Shown: positions 10,664 through 19,778 of the stretch, piece by piece | Numbering within the stretch: the first letter of the stretch is position 1 | How the letters are laid out: each line of letters opens with the position of its first letter | Source of the DNA: Rhodospirillum sp. | GTDB taxonomy: Bacteria; Pseudomonadota; Alphaproteobacteria; Rhodospirillales; Rhodospirillaceae | NCBI GenBank assembly: GCA_021741145.1 | Contig: JAIOYK010000033.1 | Location: 1 to 61,063, forward strand | Direction of reading: 5' to 3' | Length of the DNA: 61,063 nucleotides | Position numbers and translations under genes: made by a program | The notes under the pieces: model-generated | Databases searched by the model: none | What the model saw: only the letters and a program-made list of their open reading frames with translations | Told to the model about the DNA's origin: nothing

Positions 10664-10942
10664 TTAGCCGGGCGCCTTCCACCCGCATTGGCAGGTGCTC
10701 CCCTCGGCGGTGAAGGCGCCGCAACTGGGGCAGCGCACCAAGTCCATGGCCTCGCCGCCGCCCCTGTCTCCCCCCCGGCCCCCCATGCGCGCCCGCACGG
10801 TCTCCTCGGCCTTGCGGGCCGCCCGTTGGGCGGGGCTGACATGTGTTTTGCCGCCACGGCGGGCGATCGCCTTGAACAGAGTCCAGACGCCGACCACCAC
10901 GACCAGGGTAAAGATCAATTTTCCGAGACTGATTCCCATCAT
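10664..10942 (-). CDS. Small membrane protein with C-terminal zinc ribbon
   Basis: Unknown 92-residue protein. Residues about 8-26 (LIFTLVVVVGVWTLFKAIA) form one membrane segment. A basic Gly/Arg-rich linker follows, then a CPSC...CQCG cluster near the C-terminus suggests a zinc ribbon. Alternative ATG starts lie one codon apart. It sits 8 bp downstream of a methyltransferase gene on the same strand and about 190 bp before glyQ. No function can be assigned. Confidence 0.65.
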   Translation of the reverse strand: MMGISLGKLIFTLVVVVGVWTLFKAIARRGGKTHVSPAQRAARKAEETVRARMGGRGGDRGGGEAMDLVRCPSCGAFTAEGSTCQCGWKAPG

Positions 10943-10950
10943 GGTAAGGG

Positions 10951-11859
10951 TTATCGGCGCCCGCGGGGTTCCAGGTCAAGCGCTCCGGCGTCCCGCAGAA
11001 CGGATTCCGCGCCAGACGCAAAATCATTACCCTCCCCGTGGAGCACCACCCCCGGCAACAGGCGGGAACCGCCGCGAACCCCCTTCCGCGCCGCGACGAT
11101 CACCCGTTCCGCCGCGGCCCCCTCCCGGGGCCAGAGGGGCAGGATGGTCACCTCTCCCGCCCTGCCGGAGAGCGCGGCCAGCAGGGCATCCAGCCGATCC
11201 GCCCGGTGAATGACCGTCAGCCGCCCCTTTGACCGCAAGAGGTCCAGGCAGCGGGCGACCCAGGCTTTCAGGGGCATGTCCGCCCCCTCCATGTGGGCCC
11301 GGGCGCGCCGCGGGTCCTCCGGCGGGGTGCCGGAGTCGGCGAAGGGCGGATTGGTCATCACCGCGTCATAGCCCCCTTTTGGGATCTCCGGCGGCGGACG
11401 CCCCAGGTCGCCGCGGAGGACCCGACAGCGCGACTCCAGTCCATTGGCTTCGATGGACATCCGACAGAGTCGCGCGTGCAGGGCATCCAGCTCCAGCCCC
11501 GTGACCCGCAGGTCGGGCCGCCGCGTGGCGAGGCAAAGAAGCGCCGCCCCCGTCCCCGCGCCAGCGTCGAGCACATGGGTGCCCTCCGCGGGATCCAGGG
11601 CGGCGGCGAGCAGCACCGGATCAATGGCGGTCCGATATCCCTCCAGTGGTTGCCAAATGCGAACCCGCCCACCGAGTAACGTGTCTTCCCTCACGCCAGT
11701 CCGCTTCGCGGGCGGCTCCGGGGGGGCGGCCTGACCGGTCGGGACCCCGTCGGGTCCTTGGGTCATGGAAAGCCTGTCTTCCCTCACGCCAGTCCGCTTC
11801 GCGGACGGCTCCGGGGGGGCGGCCTGACCGGCCGGGACCCCGTCGGGTCCTTGGGTCAT
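10951..11859 (-). CDS. TrmN6-like SAM-dependent methyltransferase with repeated N-terminus
   Basis: Class I methyltransferase resembling the tRNA1(Val) adenine-37 N6-methyltransferase group. The SAM loop is VLDAGAGTGAALL and the N6-adenine motif is TNPPF. The core begins at VREDTLLGGRVRIWQP. Ahead of it lies a 31-residue block present twice, each copy opening with MTQGPDGVP. The start at 11859 was chosen for its AAGGA site 8 bp upstream; a GTG at 11886 and the repeat-internal ATG at 11766 are alternatives, and the last would give a protein closer to usual family length. The repeat is Pro/Gln/Ala-rich and looks unfolded. Confidence 0.8.
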   Translation of the reverse strand: MTQGPDGVPAGQAAPPEPSAKRTGVREDRLSMTQGPDGVPTGQAAPPEPPAKRTGVREDTLLGGRVRIWQPLEGYRTAIDPVLLAAALDPAEGTHVLDAGAGTGAALLCLATRRPDLRVTGLELDALHARLCRMSIEANGLESRCRVLRGDLGRPPPEIPKGGYDAVMTNPPFADSGTPPEDPRRARAHMEGADMPLKAWVARCLDLLRSKGRLTVIHRADRLDALLAALSGRAGEVTILPLWPREGAAAERVIVAARKGVRGGSRLLPGVVLHGEGNDFASGAESVLRDAGALDLEPRGRR

Positions 11860-11861
11860 GG
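11683..11861 (-). repeat. 93-bp tandem duplication with a decayed third copy
   Basis: The blocks starting at 11683 and 11776 repeat with a 93-bp period and only a few differences. A short fragment of a third copy (ACCAGTCCRCTTCGCG) appears at about 11885-11900. The period equals 31 codons, so the duplication keeps the methyltransferase frame and also duplicates its candidate ATG. Confidence 0.85.
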
Positions 11862-11926
11862 GAAACGTCCTTGTTGTCCCACACACCAGTCCACTTCGCG
11901 AAAGGGGGCTTGCCTTGGGAACCTGA

Positions 11927-12142
11927 TCATGAGGTAATTCCCTCCCCTTCCGCCAAAACGGCCTTGGCGCGGGGCAAGTCGTCGGCGTCGACCATCACCC
12001 GGGTGGCAAGCGCGGTCAGCGCGCCAGCGAAGGCCGCGTCCGTATGGGAATCGAAGATAAGATAGGGAATTCCCTCCTCCTCGAGGCGGCTGGCCAGCCA
12101 GGAAAGAAAGACGGGATCTCCCGCGAGGGTCAATTCTTCCAT
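11927..12142 (-). CDS. DUF2007 family small protein
   Basis: A 71-residue protein with the DUF2007 pattern (putative signal-transducing, GlnB-like fold): MEELTLAGDPVFLSWLASRL, then IPYLIFDSHT and VMVDADDLPRAKAVL. The ATG at 12142 has AGGA about 8 bases upstream; a GTG two codons earlier is less likely. It is the first gene of the minus-strand run that continues to meaB and lies divergent from the polyprenyl synthase gene. Confidence 0.8.
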   Translation of the reverse strand: MEELTLAGDPVFLSWLASRLEEEGIPYLIFDSHTDAAFAGALTALATRVMVDADDLPRAKAVLAEGEGITS

Positions 12143-12289
12143 GGTCACGTCCTATATAATGGGTTGATTCGGAGGCCGTCGACCTCCCGTTCTGGTCTCC
12201 CGGCTTGACCAAGGCGGGGATCGACACCTATTCTCCGCCGGATTTCGCCGGGGCGGATCATCTCTTTATCACTAAGGACAGGTAAGGCC

Positions 12290-13315
12290 TTGGCCAACGT
12301 CGTCAATCTTGAAAAGCAGCGCGAGGGGCGGGAAAACGCCCTGGATGTTCTCCTGAAGCTGGTCGGCGGAGATCTGGACCGTGTCAACGAGATCATCATC
12401 GAGCGCATGCACAGCCCGGTGGCCCTGATCCCCCAACTGGCGGGGCATATCATCGCCGCCGGGGGCAAGCGTCTTCGCCCGCTGTTGACCCTGGCCTCGG
12501 CCCGGCTCTGTGATTACCAGGGAGAGCGGCAGGCGAAACTGGCCGCCTGCGTGGAGTTCATCCACACCGCCACCCTGCTGCACGACGACGTCGTCGACGA
12601 AAGCCTGCTGCGCCGGGGTCGGGACAGCGCCAACGCCGTCTGGGGCAACAAGGCCAGCGTGTTGGTGGGGGATTTCCTCTTCTCCCGCTCCTTCGAACTG
12701 ATGGTCGAGGACGGCTCCCTGAAGGTATTGGGGATCCTGTCCCATGCCAGTTCGGTGATCGCCGAAGGCGAGGTGGCGCAGCTCATCACCGCCAACGACA
12801 CGGCGACGACCGAGGATCAGTACCTCGACGTCATCCGCGCCAAGACCGCTCAGCTTTTCGCCGCCGCCTGCCAGATCGGCGCCGTGGTGGCCGACCGGCC
12901 CACGCCGGAGGAACAGGCTCTGGAAAGCTACGGTATGAACCTGGGCATCGCCTTCCAGTTGGTGGACGATTTCCTGGACTATTCGGCCAAGCAGCAGGAC
13001 CTGGGCAAGACCGTCGGCGACGACTTCATGGACGGTAAGATCACCCTGCCGGTGATCCTGGCCTTCCGCCGGGGTAGCGACGAGGACCGGACCTTTCTGA
13101 AACGGTGCCTGGAGGACCAGGACATGCCAGAGCCGGACAAAGACCTTGCCCGGGCCATGGAGTTGATGCGCGCGCATGACACCCTGACGGATACGGTGAA
13201 CCGAGCACGCCATTACGGAAACATGGCTCGGGATGCCCTGGGGATCTTCCCCGACGGCCCGGCCAAGGGAGCTCTGACGGGTATCATCGATTTCTGCATC
13301 GAACGGGCCTACTAA
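12290..13315 (+). CDS. ispB: Octaprenyl/polyprenyl diphosphate synthase
   Basis: Trans-prenyltransferase making the long isoprenoid side chain of ubiquinone from farnesyl diphosphate and isopentenyl diphosphate. Both aspartate-rich motifs are present: DDVVD at residues 99-103 and DDFLD at 226-230. GGKRLRPLL at 59-67 binds the diphosphates. Length is 341 aa. The start is TTG; the encoded N-terminus MANVVNLEKQ fits the family. Chain length cannot be read from sequence alone. Confidence 0.93.
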   Translation: MANVVNLEKQREGRENALDVLLKLVGGDLDRVNEIIIERMHSPVALIPQLAGHIIAAGGKRLRPLLTLASARLCDYQGERQAKLAACVEFIHTATLLHDDVVDESLLRRGRDSANAVWGNKASVLVGDFLFSRSFELMVEDGSLKVLGILSHASSVIAEGEVAQLITANDTATTEDQYLDVIRAKTAQLFAAACQIGAVVADRPTPEEQALESYGMNLGIAFQLVDDFLDYSAKQQDLGKTVGDDFMDGKITLPVILAFRRGSDEDRTFLKRCLEDQDMPEPDKDLARAMELMRAHDTLTDTVNRARHYGNMARDALGIFPDGPAKGALTGIIDFCIERAY

Positions 13316-13366
13316 GAAGCTTGCACGTCGGCCGAGGGGACGCTATAACCCCGGCCCTCAGGCGAT

Positions 13367-13443
13367 CGGAGTGTAGCTCAGCCTGGTAGAGCACTGTCTT
13401 CGGGAGGCAGGGGCCGGAGGTTCGAATCCTCTCACTCCGACCA
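13367..13443 (+). tRNA. tRNA-Pro (anticodon CGG)
   Basis: Complete cloverleaf. The acceptor stem CGGAGTG pairs with CACTCCG, the anticodon stem 13394-13398 pairs with 13406-13410, and the seven-base loop TTCGGGA carries anticodon CGG at 13401-13403. The T-loop GGTTCGAATCC is canonical, and the CCA end is encoded at 13441-13443. Confidence 0.97.
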
Positions 13444-13473
13444 CCTTATTTCCCATTCCCGATGGGAACAAAA

Positions 13474-13504
13474 AGCCCCGGACGCACCACATCCGGGGCT
13501 TTTT
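13474..13504 (+). terminator. Rho-independent terminator after tRNA-Pro
   Basis: Perfect 9-bp stem AGCCCCGGA/TCCGGGGCT with a 9-nt loop, preceded by A residues and followed by T4. The preceding A-run means it could also act on the opposite strand for the convergent gene at 13530-13916. Confidence 0.92.
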
Positions 13505-13529
13505 CGTGCCCGCGGCTCTCCACTCCCAT

Positions 13530-13916
13530 TCAATGCCCTCCCCCTCTCCCGCTCAAAGCCTGAAGCACGGAAACCACATCCGTGTTCAACAGAAACGCGA
13601 AGGCCGCCCAGACCGCCGCGGCCCCCGCCGCGGCGCCCAGGACCAGCGCCGTCTGGGTCTTCATCCGGCCCCGTAGGGCATCGACGCCCTCGAGCATCAC
13701 CCGGTGCGCCCGTAGGTTCTCCTCCTCCTGGCGGTCCTGGCGACGCTCGACGTCCTCGATCCGCGCGAAAGCCCGACCCAGGCTGTCCTTGTGATGGGTC
13801 TGATCCGTCTGAATCCGCGTCACCGCCGTCAGCAGGGCATCCAGCTTGTCGAGCTTCTCCCTTATGTAATCCAAACTGGCCTCCAAACGGCTCAGTCGCC
13901 CCTCTTCCTGCATCAT
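13530..13916 (-). CDS. Coiled-coil protein with C-terminal membrane anchor
   Basis: Unknown 128-residue protein. Residues about 5-80 are strongly charged with heptad character (LEASLDYIREKLDKLDALL), predicting a coiled coil. Residues about 90-113 are a hydrophobic Ala-rich membrane span, followed by a short tail. The architecture resembles small phage XhlA-like or DUF-type anchors, but no clear family match is recognised. It stands alone between the tRNA-Pro terminator and a divergent GGDEF-EAL gene. Confidence 0.65.
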   Translation of the reverse strand: MMQEEGRLSRLEASLDYIREKLDKLDALLTAVTRIQTDQTHHKDSLGRAFARIEDVERRQDRQEEENLRAHRVMLEGVDALRGRMKTQTALVLGAAAGAAAVWAAFAFLLNTDVVSVLQALSGRGGGH

Positions 13917-14259
13917 CGGCGCACCTGTCCACGGAAATGCGATAATGCCGTTTTAGCATTTTTTTCCATTCCATGGAACGCTATTTCATCACGGATCCGC
14001 AATAATATTAAATGTCCCTCGATAAAGACATCTCGAATTCCAAGGAAATCATGTCAAAATCGTCATACTCTCTTCTCCCCAGGTTGACACTCCCTGGACC
14101 GCGTTCTACCGATGGCGGGCGGCCCCAGGGACCTCGCGCGGGGGTCGCCCCGCATTGGGATCGGACCATGACGATCATCAAGGATATATCGGAGATCCCC
14201 CCCTCGCCGAAACGGGCTCCGGTGAGCGGTTCGGGGCGTCGGGAACCAGAGGACCACCC

Positions 14260-17200
14260 ATGAAGCGGTGGGCTTTGCTTTTCGTTGTCCTCGAAGCCTT
14301 GGCATGCGTCCTTTTGATCCGCCGCTTTCAGGAGGAACGGACCCGTTTGCTCCAGGCCCACGCCCAAACCCTGGACCGGGCTTGGCATGCCACCGAACAG
14401 GGCCTGATCACTCTTCAGGACGTCATGGGCGACACCCTTCTGGACAAGCGCTGGATCGTCGATCTTGTCGCCCGGGCCGGATCCCTGCCCCGGGACAACC
14501 GCGCGCGCCTGCGTCAGGTTCTCGCCCAGGAGTTGACCTCTTGGCGGCGCGACCTGGCAACTCAAAGCGTGGACCGGGCGCGGGTCTATCTGTCGGAAGG
14601 CGTGCCCTTCCTCGACCTAGCCCAGCCAACCCAGGCCCCCGCCCCCACAACACTGCCGCTGGAGGCCCGGCGCACCCTGGTCGACGGCACGGCCAGAAGC
14701 GCCTTCGTCATCGACGACATATCCGGGATCCGATACTACAAGCCCATCGTCGATGGGCAGCGTATCGTCGGTTTGCTGGAAACCGGCGTCAGCCCGCAAG
14801 CCCTCGTCCAGACGTTGCATGCCCTCGACCCCATGGCTGCCCATGGCATCCTGCGCCTGGATCAACCCGAATCTCCCAATGCGGTCCGGACCACGGCCCA
14901 GGGCGGTGACTCCACCGAACCCACGGTCCTGTACCCCATGGGAGAGCCACTGGCCCTTCTGACCGCCCAGGAAAGTGGAACCCTCTCCCTGTTGGCCCGG
15001 GTCGACGGCCTGGCCGCGAGCCTGCGGGCCTGGACCCCCTTCGCCCGCGCCTTATCCTGGCGGGATCAGGACTACACCATGGCCGTCCTGCCCTTGGGCA
15101 GCGACCAGGGTCCCGCGTCCTATTATCTCCTCAGCCTATCCCCCGAACCGGCCCTGGCCGACGGATTGGCCGCGCTGTTGGTAAACATCACCGTCACCAC
15201 CGTCCTGCTTCTGGCCTCGGTCCTGCTGTTCGCCCAATTGATGGGCAACCGGGCTATCTTGATCCGGGAACGCCAAGATATCCGCGCCATCACCGACACC
15301 ATGGGCGAAGGCCTCTACGTGCTGGACGAAGACGGGCGCATCACCTTCGCCAACCAATCCGCGGCCACCATCCTAGGATACGACCTGGACGAGTTGATGG
15401 GCGCCCGGGCCCATTTTCTGTTCCACGCCCATGACGCCGATAGCCACCCCGTGCCCATGGACGCCTGCCCCATCTATCTGGCGACCCTGGACGGGCGGGT
15501 CTATGAAAGCGACGAGGAAACCTTCTTCCGTAAGGATGGTACCATCTTCCCCGTCGAAGTCCGATGCGCCCCCCTGGGTCCCGATGGCCCCCTGAACATG
15601 CCCGCGCCCAGCCGGGCACCAACCCAACGTCCCGCGCGGGTGATGGATGGGTTGGCCCAGATGCTCCATGAACCGGCCCGGGAAGGGGCCAGACGCCGGG
15701 CCTCGGTCGTGACGTTCGTCGACATCACCGAGCGCAAGGCCAACCAGGAAAGCCTCCGCAAGCTCTCCCGCGCCGTGGAGCAAAGCCCCGCCTCGGTCAT
15801 CATCACCAACGCCGAAGGCACCATCGAATACGTCAATCCCCAGTTCGAGAAGACCTCTGGTTACAAGGCCTGGGAGGTCGTGGGCGCCAATCCGCGGATC
15901 CTCAAGTCCGGCCACACCACCCCGGAAACCTACGCCGAGATGTGGCGGACCCTGGCCCAGGGCCGGGAATGGCGTGGGGAGTTCCACAACCGCCGCAAGG
16001 ATGGCTCCCTGTATTGGGAATACGGCTCCCTCTCCCCCATCAAGGACAACCGGGGCCGGGCGACCCATTACCTAGCGGTCAAGGAAGACATCACCGCCCG
16101 CAAGGAGGCGGAAGCCCGCCTGATCCGCCAGGCGAATTACGACGAACTGACCGACCTGCCCAACCGCTCCCTCTGCTATTCCCGCCTGAAGGAAGCCATC
16201 GGCCGCGCCCGAAACCGAGTCGGCGAGGACGACACCCTCATCGGCGTGCTGTTCATCGACCTGGACCACTTCAAGCATGTCAACGACAGCCTGGGCCATG
16301 CCGTGGGGGACAAGCTGTTGGCCGCGGTGGCTCGCCGCCTTCGGTCCTGTCTGCGCAAGAGCGATACCCTGTCCCGCCAGGGTGGAGACGAATTCCTGAT
16401 GGTCCTGCCCAGCCTTCCCACTGCCGAAGGTGCCGGATTGGTGGCGGAGTCGACCATGACGGCCCTTCGCAAGCCCTTCTCCATCGACGGGCGAGAAATC
16501 TTCGTGGCGTCCAGCATCGGCATCACTCTTTATCCCCGGGATGGCCAAGACGCCGCGGAATTGCTGCGCAACGCCGACTCCGCCATGTACACCGCCAAGG
16601 CCGCGGGCCGGAACACTTACCGGTTCTTCTCCCCGGAAATGGAAGCCAAGGCCGAACGCCGCCTGGTGGTGGAAGGCAACTTGCGGTACGCCCTGGCCAA
16701 AGGAGAACTGCGAGTGGCGTTCCAACCCCTGGTGGACGGCGCCACCGGCGAAACCATCGGAGCGGAAGCCCTGCTCCGTTGGGATAACCCCCAACTCGGC
16801 GCCGTCTCGCCTGTGGACTTCATTCCCATCGCGGAGGAAACGGGGCTGATCGTGCCCATCGGCGCCTGGGTCCTCGACCAAGCCATCGCCACCGCCGCGG
16901 GTTGGCGTCGACGCTGGGGGCGCGATCTGGTCATCGCGGTCAACGCGTCGGTCCGTCAGTTCCAAGGGAACGACCTAGCCACCCTGGTGGACAACACCCT
17001 ACGCACCCATGGCCTCCCTCCCCATTGTCTGGAGTTGGAACTGACGGAAAGCCTGCTGTTGGACGTCACCCCGACCATCACCGGAACCCTGGACAGCCTG
17101 TCCCGCCTGGGAGTCCAGTTGTCCCTGGACGATTTCGGCACCGGATATTCAGCGTTGAGCTACCTGAAAACCTTCCCTTTCGATATTCTCAAGATCGACC

Positions 17201-17460
17201 GGTCCTTCATCCGGGATTGCGTCGGCGACCCCAATGACGAGGCCCTGGCCCGCGCCATCATCGCCATGGCACGCGGCTTGAATCTCAAGGTTATCGCCGA
17301 AGGCGTGGAAACCCCCGCCCAGATGGCCTTCGCCAAGGCCGAGGGATGCGATATCATGCAGGGCTACCTGTTTGGCCGCCCCATGTCCGCCGATGCGTTC
17401 CAGGACCGCTTGGACCAAGCCATCCGCGAGACCACGAAATTGGAAAAGAAATCAAAATAA
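14260..17460 (+). CDS. PAS-GGDEF-EAL cyclic-di-GMP signalling protein
   Basis: Membrane-bound diguanylate cyclase/phosphodiesterase of 1066 aa. The first span is MKRWALLFVVLEALACVLL, a periplasmic sensor region covers residues about 30-300, and a second span is near 305-330 (TVLLLASVLLFAQLMG). Two PAS domains follow (the first carrying an insertion), with a PAC segment, then GGDEF with an intact RQGGDEF active site and EAL with EALLRW and DDFGTGYSAL. Both catalytic motifs look intact, so either activity is possible. The ATG at 14260 was chosen because it directly precedes the membrane span; an ORF extension back to 14155 is not signal-like. Confidence 0.92.
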   Translation: MKRWALLFVVLEALACVLLIRRFQEERTRLLQAHAQTLDRAWHATEQGLITLQDVMGDTLLDKRWIVDLVARAGSLPRDNRARLRQVLAQELTSWRRDLATQSVDRARVYLSEGVPFLDLAQPTQAPAPTTLPLEARRTLVDGTARSAFVIDDISGIRYYKPIVDGQRIVGLLETGVSPQALVQTLHALDPMAAHGILRLDQPESPNAVRTTAQGGDSTEPTVLYPMGEPLALLTAQESGTLSLLARVDGLAASLRAWTPFARALSWRDQDYTMAVLPLGSDQGPASYYLLSLSPEPALADGLAALLVNITVTTVLLLASVLLFAQLMGNRAILIRERQDIRAITDTMGEGLYVLDEDGRITFANQSAATILGYDLDELMGARAHFLFHAHDADSHPVPMDACPIYLATLDGRVYESDEETFFRKDGTIFPVEVRCAPLGPDGPLNMPAPSRAPTQRPARVMDGLAQMLHEPAREGARRRASVVTFVDITERKANQESLRKLSRAVEQSPASVIITNAEGTIEYVNPQFEKTSGYKAWEVVGANPRILKSGHTTPETYAEMWRTLAQGREWRGEFHNRRKDGSLYWEYGSLSPIKDNRGRATHYLAVKEDITARKEAEARLIRQANYDELTDLPNRSLCYSRLKEAIGRARNRVGEDDTLIGVLFIDLDHFKHVNDSLGHAVGDKLLAAVARRLRSCLRKSDTLSRQGGDEFLMVLPSLPTAEGAGLVAESTMTALRKPFSIDGREIFVASSIGITLYPRDGQDAAELLRNADSAMYTAKAAGRNTYRFFSPEMEAKAERRLVVEGNLRYALAKGELRVAFQPLVDGATGETIGAEALLRWDNPQLGAVSPVDFIPIAEETGLIVPIGAWVLDQAIATAAGWRRRWGRDLVIAVNASVRQFQGNDLATLVDNTLRTHGLPPHCLELELTESLLLDVTPTITGTLDSLSRLGVQLSLDDFGTGYSALSYLKTFPFDILKIDRSFIRDCVGDPNDEALARAIIAMARGLNLKVIAEGVETPAQMAFAKAEGCDIMQGYLFGRPMSADAFQDRLDQAIRETTKLEKKSK

Positions 17461-17726
17461 CACTCTCATATCTCAAATAATAAAATGCTATAATAAGAAC
17501 TGTCACCCAGCGTTTTCATCTGGACGCTGGCGTACCGAAAGCGTAAGAAGACGTCCGCCCGCCATTAACCGACTTTCGTCCCGAAACCTTATGTTCGGAA
17601 AAGAAAGACCGGGGCGGATCGATTTCCGCGCCAACCGGGCGGGGTGATACCATCAACTTCCTTCCGACCCAAAGCAACCCATTGAACCGGGTGTCCGCGA
17701 TGGGTTGGGTCCTGGTGAAACGACCC

Positions 17727-17942
17727 ATGAGCAAGAAACCTACCATCCAATCCGGTGATGTTTTCGTCAAGCACGGCAACCCTCCGTCCCATTGGGTGGT
17801 CGACCAAACCCTCGAGTATTCCGATATCCCCCCGCATGTCCGCCTGATCGAACAGGGTGGCAACCACCGCACCGTTACCGTGGCCCTGTCCACCCTGGTT
17901 GATGGTCGGTCCTACCTACCGGGGACTCGGTCAGCATCCTAA
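17727..17942 (+). CDS. Small conserved-looking hypothetical protein
   Basis: A 71-residue soluble protein (GDVFVKHGNPPSHWVVDQTL, then DIPPHVRLIEQGG and RTVTVALSTLVDGRSYL). It has the regular pattern of a small beta-rich domain and resembles short unnamed proteins I recall from Rhodospirillales, but I cannot name a family. ATG at 17727 is preferred over 17682. It follows the GGDEF-EAL gene by about 270 bp. Confidence 0.6.
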   Translation: MSKKPTIQSGDVFVKHGNPPSHWVVDQTLEYSDIPPHVRLIEQGGNHRTVTVALSTLVDGRSYLPGTRSAS

Positions 17943-18435
17943 GCCGGTCTCCAAGAGAGTTGGGTCACACAAACCGCTTTCAGAGCCTGACATCGAATCA
18001 TACCGTCCTGCTGAACGCGTGCGTTCGGGCGTCGCGATCGTATTTGCCGTACTCTGGATTTGTTTTAATTCAGAGGCGCATTGAATTTGTCCCGTCGTCC
18101 GTTCTCTTGGACGGTGTTCATGCGTCAACGCCCTAAACGTCGGCTGGAGACTTCGCTTCCTTGGCGGATGCACCACGGGACATGCCCGCGCGTCGACCCC
18201 ACGCGGGCGCCTTCTGGATCCGACGCCTTGAGGGGGGGGGAGCTCAAATATCCCCCCCGGCCGGACGACCCAGGTCTTCTTTGCGGGCCTCGTTCACCCC
18301 CACCGCCACGGGAAACTTTTTTGGGGGGCTTCACCGCCAAATATTACGCAAGCGCTGGGGTTGCGCCTTACCGCCTCCCGGATTACATTCGTAGGGTGAT
18401 GCCGTTCCGAAGGAACGGTCCTATGGGAGAAGACC
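17943..18435. other. Intergenic region with hairpin
   Basis: No convincing gene. It holds a run of nine G at 18232-18240 facing seven C at 18252-18258, and a perfect 7-bp hairpin CCGTTCC/GGAACGG at 18402-18418 just ahead of the small ORF at 18436. Any promoter for that ORF would lie here. Confidence 0.4.
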
Positions 18436-18582
18436 ATGGCCGGAACGCCTTTGTTCGAGCTTTTGATCCTCGCCACCTGCTTGGGACTGATGGGCTACAC
18501 CACGGCGCGTGCCGCCAAGGCCGCCCAAAAGGCCCGGGAAGCCGCCCGCGTTCGCGTTCGCGCGACCAATCGTCGCCGCTGA
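18436..18582 (+). CDS. Possible 48-residue membrane peptide
   Basis: Short ORF with one predicted membrane segment (PLFELLILATCLGLMGYTTA, residues 4-23) followed by an Ala/Lys/Arg-rich amphipathic basic tail ending RRR. GGGAGA lies about 6 bases before the ATG, and a hairpin (18402-18418) precedes it. The shape resembles small single-span inner-membrane proteins. Existence is inferred from composition and ribosome site only. Confidence 0.45.
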   Translation: MAGTPLFELLILATCLGLMGYTTARAAKAAQKAREAARVRVRATNRRR

Positions 18583-18874
18583 CCCTAGTAGGCCGAGCGA
18601 TTTGTGGGGATTAGAGACGCGTTCGCGCTGAACATCGGGCGTGATCTCTTCGTCTGTCCACACGGCAGGGCACGACTCAGCGCGCCATGGGATTCCTAGA
18701 GCGCACGCGACCAAAACGGCGTCGTGCGCCGCTTGTCTTTTCCCATGACGAGATCATCGCATCGCACGAACATCGCCATGTTTCCTGTAGTGACAATACA
18801 AACAAATATCAGACAACAACATCTCGCGTCATTTATTTTTAGATCAATACAATCTATATTACGGAGTCTATCCA
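18583..18874. other. AT-richer intergenic leader of methyltransferase gene
   Basis: Nothing recognised as coding. From about 18780 to 18870 the sequence is clearly more AT-rich than the surroundings and probably carries the promoter of the methyltransferase at 18875. Confidence 0.35.
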
Positions 18875-19621
18875 TTGGACATTCCACGGATATTCAATAT
18901 TAGCGAAAGCGCGCATCGCATCCACAATCCATTCACACCAGAAAAACTCGCCACGCTTGGCGCCGCGTTGCGTATGGGACCGAGGACCCGCGTGCTCGAC
19001 CTCGGCTGCGGTTCGGGCGAGATGTTGTGTACCTGGGCACGTGCCCACGGAATCAGCGGCACCGGCATCGACATGAGCCCGTTGTTTAGCCACCAGGCGA
19101 AACTCCGCGCCGACGAATTGGGCGTCGCCGATCAGGTTGAGTTCATCCACGGAGACGCCGCCGGCTACGTCGCCGATGAAAAGGTTGATCTGGCGTCCTG
19201 TGTCGGTGCCACCTGGATCGGTGGGGGAGTGAGCGGCGCCATCGAGCTTCTGGCGAAGAGTCTCCGCGAGGGAGGGATCATCCTCATCGGCGAACCATAC
19301 TGGCTGCGAATGCCGCCAACGGAAGAAGTCGCCAAGGGATGCCGCGCCGGTTCCATCTCGGACTTTCTCTTACTTCCGGAACTCCTCGCGTCTTTCGGCA
19401 AGCTCGACTACGACGTCGTGGAAATGGTTCTGGCGGACCAAGACAGCTGGGACAGGTACGAGACAGCCAAATGGCTCACGATGCGCCGATGGCTCGACAC
19501 GAATCCCGACGATGACTTCGCGAAAGATGTTCGAGCCGAACTGACCTCGTCGCCCGAACGCTACGCCAAGTTCAGCCGTGAATACCTGGGGTGGGGTGTG
19601 TTCGCGCTCATGTCGCGGTGA
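18875..19621 (+). CDS. Class I SAM-dependent methyltransferase
   Basis: A 248-residue methyltransferase of the Methyltransf_11/25 type. The SAM motif is RVLDLGCGSGEML at residues about 38-50, with the acidic loop GTGIDMS following and VDLASCVGATW as motif IV. The C-terminal half (EPYWLRMPPTEE) resembles family members of unknown substrate. Start is TTG with GGAG about 7 bases upstream. Its AT-richer leader and codon use suggest possible transfer. It is a single-gene unit closed by a terminator at 19726. Confidence 0.8.
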   Translation: MDIPRIFNISESAHRIHNPFTPEKLATLGAALRMGPRTRVLDLGCGSGEMLCTWARAHGISGTGIDMSPLFSHQAKLRADELGVADQVEFIHGDAAGYVADEKVDLASCVGATWIGGGVSGAIELLAKSLREGGIILIGEPYWLRMPPTEEVAKGCRAGSISDFLLLPELLASFGKLDYDVVEMVLADQDSWDRYETAKWLTMRRWLDTNPDDDFAKDVRAELTSSPERYAKFSREYLGWGVFALMSR

Positions 19622-19725
19622 CGTGAGACAACGAACGCGCGCTGAGCGTCACACGCCTGCTCACCGACGCGCGCGCGTCTTGAAACGTCAAGGCATCCTG
19701 TTTCTTCGCCATTCACAAAGGGATG

Positions 19726-19750
19726 GAGGCCTCCGGGCCTCGTTCTTTTT
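19726..19750 (+). terminator. Terminator after methyltransferase
   Basis: Six-bp stem GAGGCC/GGCCTC with a TCCG tetraloop, followed after a few bases by T5. Confidence 0.7.
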
Positions 19751-19778
19751 GTGTATTTGCACCCCGGTTTGGCCTGAC

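Noticed and set aside
13367-13916. tRNA-Pro as integration site of a prophage or island
   Set aside because: The neighbouring 128-residue protein is phage-like only in shape; no integrase and no duplicated tRNA 3' end was found nearby.
18081-18614. 177-codon plus-strand open frame
   Set aside because: Low-complexity Pro/Arg/Gly composition; the in-region 48-codon ORF in another frame has a better start and a membrane segment.
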